Source of the DNA: an uncultured Neomegalonema sp.
GTDB taxonomy: Bacteria; Pseudomonadota; Alphaproteobacteria; Rhodobacterales; Rhodobacteraceae
Direction of reading: 5' to 3'
NCBI GenBank assembly: GCA_938008165.1
Contig: CALLLP010000004.1
Span: 89,729-153,728, forward strand
DNA length: 64,000 nucleotides
The notes below the pieces were generated by a model. The model made no database searches, was not told the DNA's origin, and saw only the letters and a program-made list of their open reading frames with translations. Position numbers and translations under genes: made by a program. This document shows, in pieces, positions 61,068 through 64,000 of the stretch (position 1 is the first letter of the stretch; the number at the start of each line of letters is the position of its first letter).

Positions 61068-61920
61068 GATACGCCTCATCCATTCGGGTCCAGCGTTTGA
61101 CGGGGGCGCCGTCAACAGCCAGTTTCCGCAGTTTCGATTCACAACCGCGCAGACCGATGGTATGGCGGAGTCTCGACTTTAACGGCGCGCCCTTAATACG
61201 CGGTTGGCCCGGATCGATTTCCCATGGATGAAGATAGAAATTCGGTGGCACGCCCTCAGCCCGCATCCGCGCCATATTCGCGCGCACAAGGGCCAGCGGG
61301 AACATGCGAAAGAACCCGCCGCCCCCCGCCGGTATCCGCCGCCCACGCCAGAGCAATGTCGTAATCGGAATTTCGAGCATTCCGGCGCTTGGTTCGCGGA
61401 AAGGGTGGCGCGGTGCATCCGGGTCGCCGTACAGGTCATGGGTGATCGGATGCGAACTGGAAGAATAGCTGTATCCTGCCTCGGCCAGCATCTCATAGGC
61501 CCAGGGGCTGCGCTCATCGATGGAGAAACTGGCCGCGCGATAGCCTCGAACCGGAACGCCGCCAATATCTTCCAGCGTCATGCGAGACCGGCGAACATCC
61601 TCGAAAAAGGTTTCGCGATTCTGGTTGAACACCGCGTAATGACCCTGCCCGTGGCTGGCCAGCTCATGCCCGGCCTCGACGATCCGGCGGATCAGCGCCG
61701 GGTGATCATCCGCGACGCAGCCTAGGGTAAAGAACGTGCCGGTGGCCCCACTATCCGCGAAGACCTGAAGGATCCGGTCGGTATTGGCTTCGACCCGGCT
61801 TTCGTGGCCTGGCCAGTCGGCCCGCTGGATGACCGATGCAAAAGCATGGACGTGGAAATGTTCCTCCACGTCGATGGTCAGCGCTCCGTAAGGCACCGCC
61901 GCCGTGGTCGGGTCCATCAT
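60997..61920 (-). CDS. XrtA system polysaccharide deacetylase
   Basis: Protein of 307 aa. NodB-type carbohydrate esterase 4: GALTIDVEEHFHVHAF (metal Asp/His motif 1), ELASHGQGHYAVFNQNRETF (SHxxxH-type motif 2), RGYRAASFSIDERSPWAYEM (motif 3) and FYLHPWEIDPGQPRIKG near the end. This is the TIGR03006-like deacetylase of PEP-CTERM loci, expected to deacetylate the exported polysaccharide. Its start overlaps the ATPase stop (ATGA). Confidence 0.93.
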   Translation of the reverse strand: MMDPTTAAVPYGALTIDVEEHFHVHAFASVIQRADWPGHESRVEANTDRILQVFADSGATGTFFTLGCVADDHPALIRRIVEAGHELASHGQGHYAVFNQNRETFFEDVRRSRMTLEDIGGVPVRGYRAASFSIDERSPWAYEMLAEAGYSYSSSSHPITHDLYGDPDAPRHPFREPSAGMLEIPITTLLWRGRRIPAGGGGFFRMFPLALVRANMARMRAEGVPPNFYLHPWEIDPGQPRIKGAPLKSRLRHTIGLRGCESKLRKLAVDGAPVKRWTRMDEAYHGWLDDLHANRSAHSDRDTTLAG

Positions 61921-62978
61921 GCCTGAAGAAGCTGTGCGGCGTCTTCGTCGTCTTCATCGCCGCCATAGGCTTTCATGGCCAGATCGATCAGCTCGTGGAT
62001 CGCCTCGTCATGCTCGGTGACCCGGTCTTCCAGCTTTTCAAGCCGCTTGGCGATGACGGTCACGGCCCGCTCGATTTTCGCGAGACGATCGCCGGAGACC
62101 TTTACGCCACCCGATGCCGGTCCCGATGGGGATGAGCGTACAACCGGCGTGTCGTCTTCGGTTTCGATTTCTTCGTTCTTCTGGTCTTCGATGACCGTTT
62201 CGATCATCCCAAGATCGACCTTCGTCGCTTCTTCGAGGGCAGCAAACAGCATGATGCGGTTCGCCAGCGTGTTAATCAGGCGTGGAACACCCTGTGTCTG
62301 GTCATAGATGCGCGCAAAGGCTTCGGGCGTGAAGGACGGATAATCCTGCCAGCCGACCATTTCCAGACGGTGCTTGATATATTCCTCGGTTTCCTCTTCG
62401 CTCATGGAGGCGAGCTTGTAGGAGGCCATGATCCGCTGTTGCAGCTGCGCCAGATCCTTGTGCGCGATGGTCTGCAAAAACTGGGGTTGGCCCAGCAGGA
62501 AGCTCTGGAACAGGGGCTGCCCGCCGACATTGAAATTCGACAGCATCCGTAATTCTTCGAGTGCGCGCAGCGGCATGTTCTGCGCTTCGTCGACCACCAG
62601 AAGGACACGCTTGCCCATCTGGTTCTGTTCGATCAGGAATTCCTCGAAGGCCGAGATCAGGTCGCCCTTGTCGCGGGTATCGATATCCAGTTCGAAAGCA
62701 TTGCAGATCAGGCGGATACAATCATCGGCATCCACCTGCGTATTCCCGATCTGGGCGGCGACGATATCGTTGCCGTCCAGTTCGGAGAAAAGCTGACCAA
62801 CAAGGGTCGATTTACCAGTGCCGACCCCGCCGGTGATGACGATGAAGCCTTCGCCCTGATAGAGGCCGTATTTGAGGTACGACATCGCTTTCCGGTGACC
62901 TTCGGACCCGTAGAAAAACTTCGAGTCCGGGGTCAGGCGGAAGGGATTGGCGGTAAGGCCGTAGAATTCTTCGTACAT
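61917..62978 (-). CDS. XrtA system-associated ATPase (TIGR03015 type)
   Basis: Protein of 353 aa. ExeA/GspA-like AAA ATPase: MYEEFYGLTANPFRLTPDSK, Walker A GGVGTGKSTL (about 50-59), Walker B RVLLVVDEAQN (about 124-133), and GVPRLINTLANRIMLFAALE. A C-terminal coiled part (RLAKIERAVTVIAKRLEKLE) ends in an acidic tail. Start at 62978 with AAGGG upstream; longer frames upstream run into the beta-barrel gene end. Confidence 0.92.
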   Translation of the reverse strand: MYEEFYGLTANPFRLTPDSKFFYGSEGHRKAMSYLKYGLYQGEGFIVITGGVGTGKSTLVGQLFSELDGNDIVAAQIGNTQVDADDCIRLICNAFELDIDTRDKGDLISAFEEFLIEQNQMGKRVLLVVDEAQNMPLRALEELRMLSNFNVGGQPLFQSFLLGQPQFLQTIAHKDLAQLQQRIMASYKLASMSEEETEEYIKHRLEMVGWQDYPSFTPEAFARIYDQTQGVPRLINTLANRIMLFAALEEATKVDLGMIETVIEDQKNEEIETEDDTPVVRSSPSGPASGGVKVSGDRLAKIERAVTVIAKRLEKLEDRVTEHDEAIHELIDLAMKAYGGDEDDEDAAQLLQA

Positions 62979-63018
62979 CTCGTCACCCTTGGTCTGGACC
63001 GGCTGGCGGTCCGTTCGT

Positions 63019-64000
63019 TCAGAAGCTAGCTGTGACGCCGACGACGCCCGCGTTTTCTTTGAACTCATCGAGGGAATCATCCGCGAATCGTTCCGTGTAT
63101 GTGTATCGCCCAAAAACATTGACAATTTCGGTAAGTTGGTACGTCAGACCGGCTCCAAGAGCCAAAGTCGAGAAATCGTCAATGCTGGAGCCGTCCTGCT
63201 GGAACTGGCTGTAGCCCGCGCCCAGCTCACCCGTCAGGCGATTCGTGAGGGCGCGTGTCAGGCCAAGATTCGCCGAAACGACCGTTTCATCCTCGAACAC
63301 GTTGTCGAAGTCGCGGTGAACCGCCGTCACCCCGGCCGTCCAGCCGGTCTTGCCGACAGCCCCGGCGACCGTGGCCTGCAATGTATCGACGACCGCATCC
63401 GCATCCTGTACCGCGAAGGTCGGGTTCAGGTTGTTCTGGAGACCGCCATTATTGCCGTTCAGAGCCGTGAGCAGCGCCTCGTCATTGTCGAAGTTGGAGA
63501 ATTGCACCCCACGACGGGCCGCAAGTGAAGCGGTCAGATTGCGCCGAGCGGCATAGGTGATCGCGCCACCGTAATCGATCCCGTCATAGCGATAACCGAC
63601 AAAGGCTTGCGACGACAGCCGCTCGCTTGGCTGATAGCGGACGCCCACATTGCCATACAGACCGGCAAGGTCGTCGGAGACATTGTTGGAGAATTGATCG
63701 TACCCGACTGTCCCGGTCAGGGCCAATGTGCGCGATACCGGCACATCGACGCTGACATAGGACGTCCAGCGATCCAACTCTTCGCCATCCGATTCAGGGT
63801 TATATTGCTCGAATTCGGTGACGGCGGCCCAGCCGAAGCGACGGAACTTACGTGGATCGGAGCTGAGCGCCGCCGAGACGGTATGCGAGTATCCGCCATC
63901 GATATCGTCGTCCTCATAGGCTTCGCCGCGCAGGGTATAGCGCAATTCCGCATTCGCCCAGCCGCCGATATTTTTGCGCAGCGACGGGCTGACAAGGCCG
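63019..64000 (-). CDS. TIGR03016-like outer-membrane beta-barrel of the XrtA locus (5' end outside window)
   Basis: The 326 visible residues are the C-terminal part; the frame stays open to the window edge with no start. Alternating amphipathic strands with aromatic girdles (YSHTVSAALSSDPRKFRRFG, LALTGTVGYDQFSNNVSDDL, GELGAGYSQFQQDGSSIDDF) end in VGVTASF, a terminal Phe typical of outer-membrane barrels. In exosortase loci this protein is the proposed outer-membrane channel for exopolysaccharide. It lies 40 nt upstream of the ATPase gene on the same strand. Confidence 0.87.
   Translation of the reverse strand, partial: GLVSPSLRKNIGGWANAELRYTLRGEAYEDDDIDGGYSHTVSAALSSDPRKFRRFGWAAVTEFEQYNPESDGEELDRWTSYVSVDVPVSRTLALTGTVGYDQFSNNVSDDLAGLYGNVGVRYQPSERLSSQAFVGYRYDGIDYGGAITYAARRNLTASLAARRGVQFSNFDNDEALLTALNGNNGGLQNNLNPTFAVQDADAVVDTLQATVAGAVGKTGWTAGVTAVHRDFDNVFEDETVVSANLGLTRALTNRLTGELGAGYSQFQQDGSSIDDFSTLALGAGLTYQLTEIVNVFGRYTYTERFADDSLDEFKENAGVVGVTASF

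Overview
The window is chromosomal DNA of an alphaproteobacterium, GC-rich and densely coded. The evidence is an RcGTA-like structural gene cluster in canonical order, a NepR/PhyR general stress response pair, GTTC-N7-GTTC type (alphaproteobacterial) LexA boxes, an XrtA (exosortase A) locus and alphaproteobacterial-type pqq, xsc and mre genes. I could not fix the genus from sequence alone. No rRNA, tRNA, CRISPR array or insertion sequence was recognised.

Region 1-2.4 kb: the start of an SDR gene, a Gly-rich TerB/DUF533 protein, a DUF2161 nuclease-fold protein and PhnA. Region 2.5-18.3 kb: gene transfer agent (GTA)/phage structural genes in the order g4 (protease), then a block of four non-phage genes (DUF2177, glycosyltransferase, HAD dehalogenase, BenE transporter), then g5 (capsid), g6, g7, g8, two small membrane-protein genes, g9, g10, g10.1, g11, g12, g13, g14, g15. 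Terminase and portal are not in the window. Region 18.3-21.9 kb: an unknown membrane protein on the minus strand, then a compact lysis-type cassette: a virion/endolysin-like protein with a C-terminal anchor, a small protein, nested i-spanin/o-spanin genes, a secreted trypsin-fold protease and an XhlA-like holin.

Region 22-42 kb is mainly housekeeping: cysE, DUF502, a 2-hydroxyacid dehydrogenase, a Pro-rich exported protein, the cell-shape operon mreB-mreC-mreD-mrdA-rodA, a membrane histidine kinase, leuA with a leucine-rich leader peptide and hairpin, pseI, gamma-glutamyltransferase, a DUF2157/GDYXXLXY pair, a lytic transglycosylase and a repeat-rich lipoprotein. Region 42.5-48 kb is metabolic: xsc (sulfoacetaldehyde acetyltransferase), a YkgJ cysteine-cluster protein, and pqqA, pqqC, pqqD, pqqE without pqqB. 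Region 48-52.5 kb holds an EEP phosphatase/nuclease, a Crp/Fnr regulator, nepR/phyR, an enoyl-CoA hydratase and DUF817. Region 52.5-64 kb is an XrtA/PEP-CTERM exopolysaccharide locus: outer-membrane beta-barrel, ATPase, deacetylase, FemAB-like protein, glycosyltransferase, xrtA, amidotransferase and prsT, all on the minus strand.

The most interesting signals are three intergenic LexA-type boxes: in front of the capsid gene, in front of the stand-alone lytic transglycosylase, and in front of a possible short terminator-ended transcript inside the block that splits the GTA cluster. Together they suggest that particle structure and wall cutting are tied to the SOS response. The second is a leucine attenuator (leuL) upstream of leuA whose start codon appears to lie almost at the predicted transcription start.
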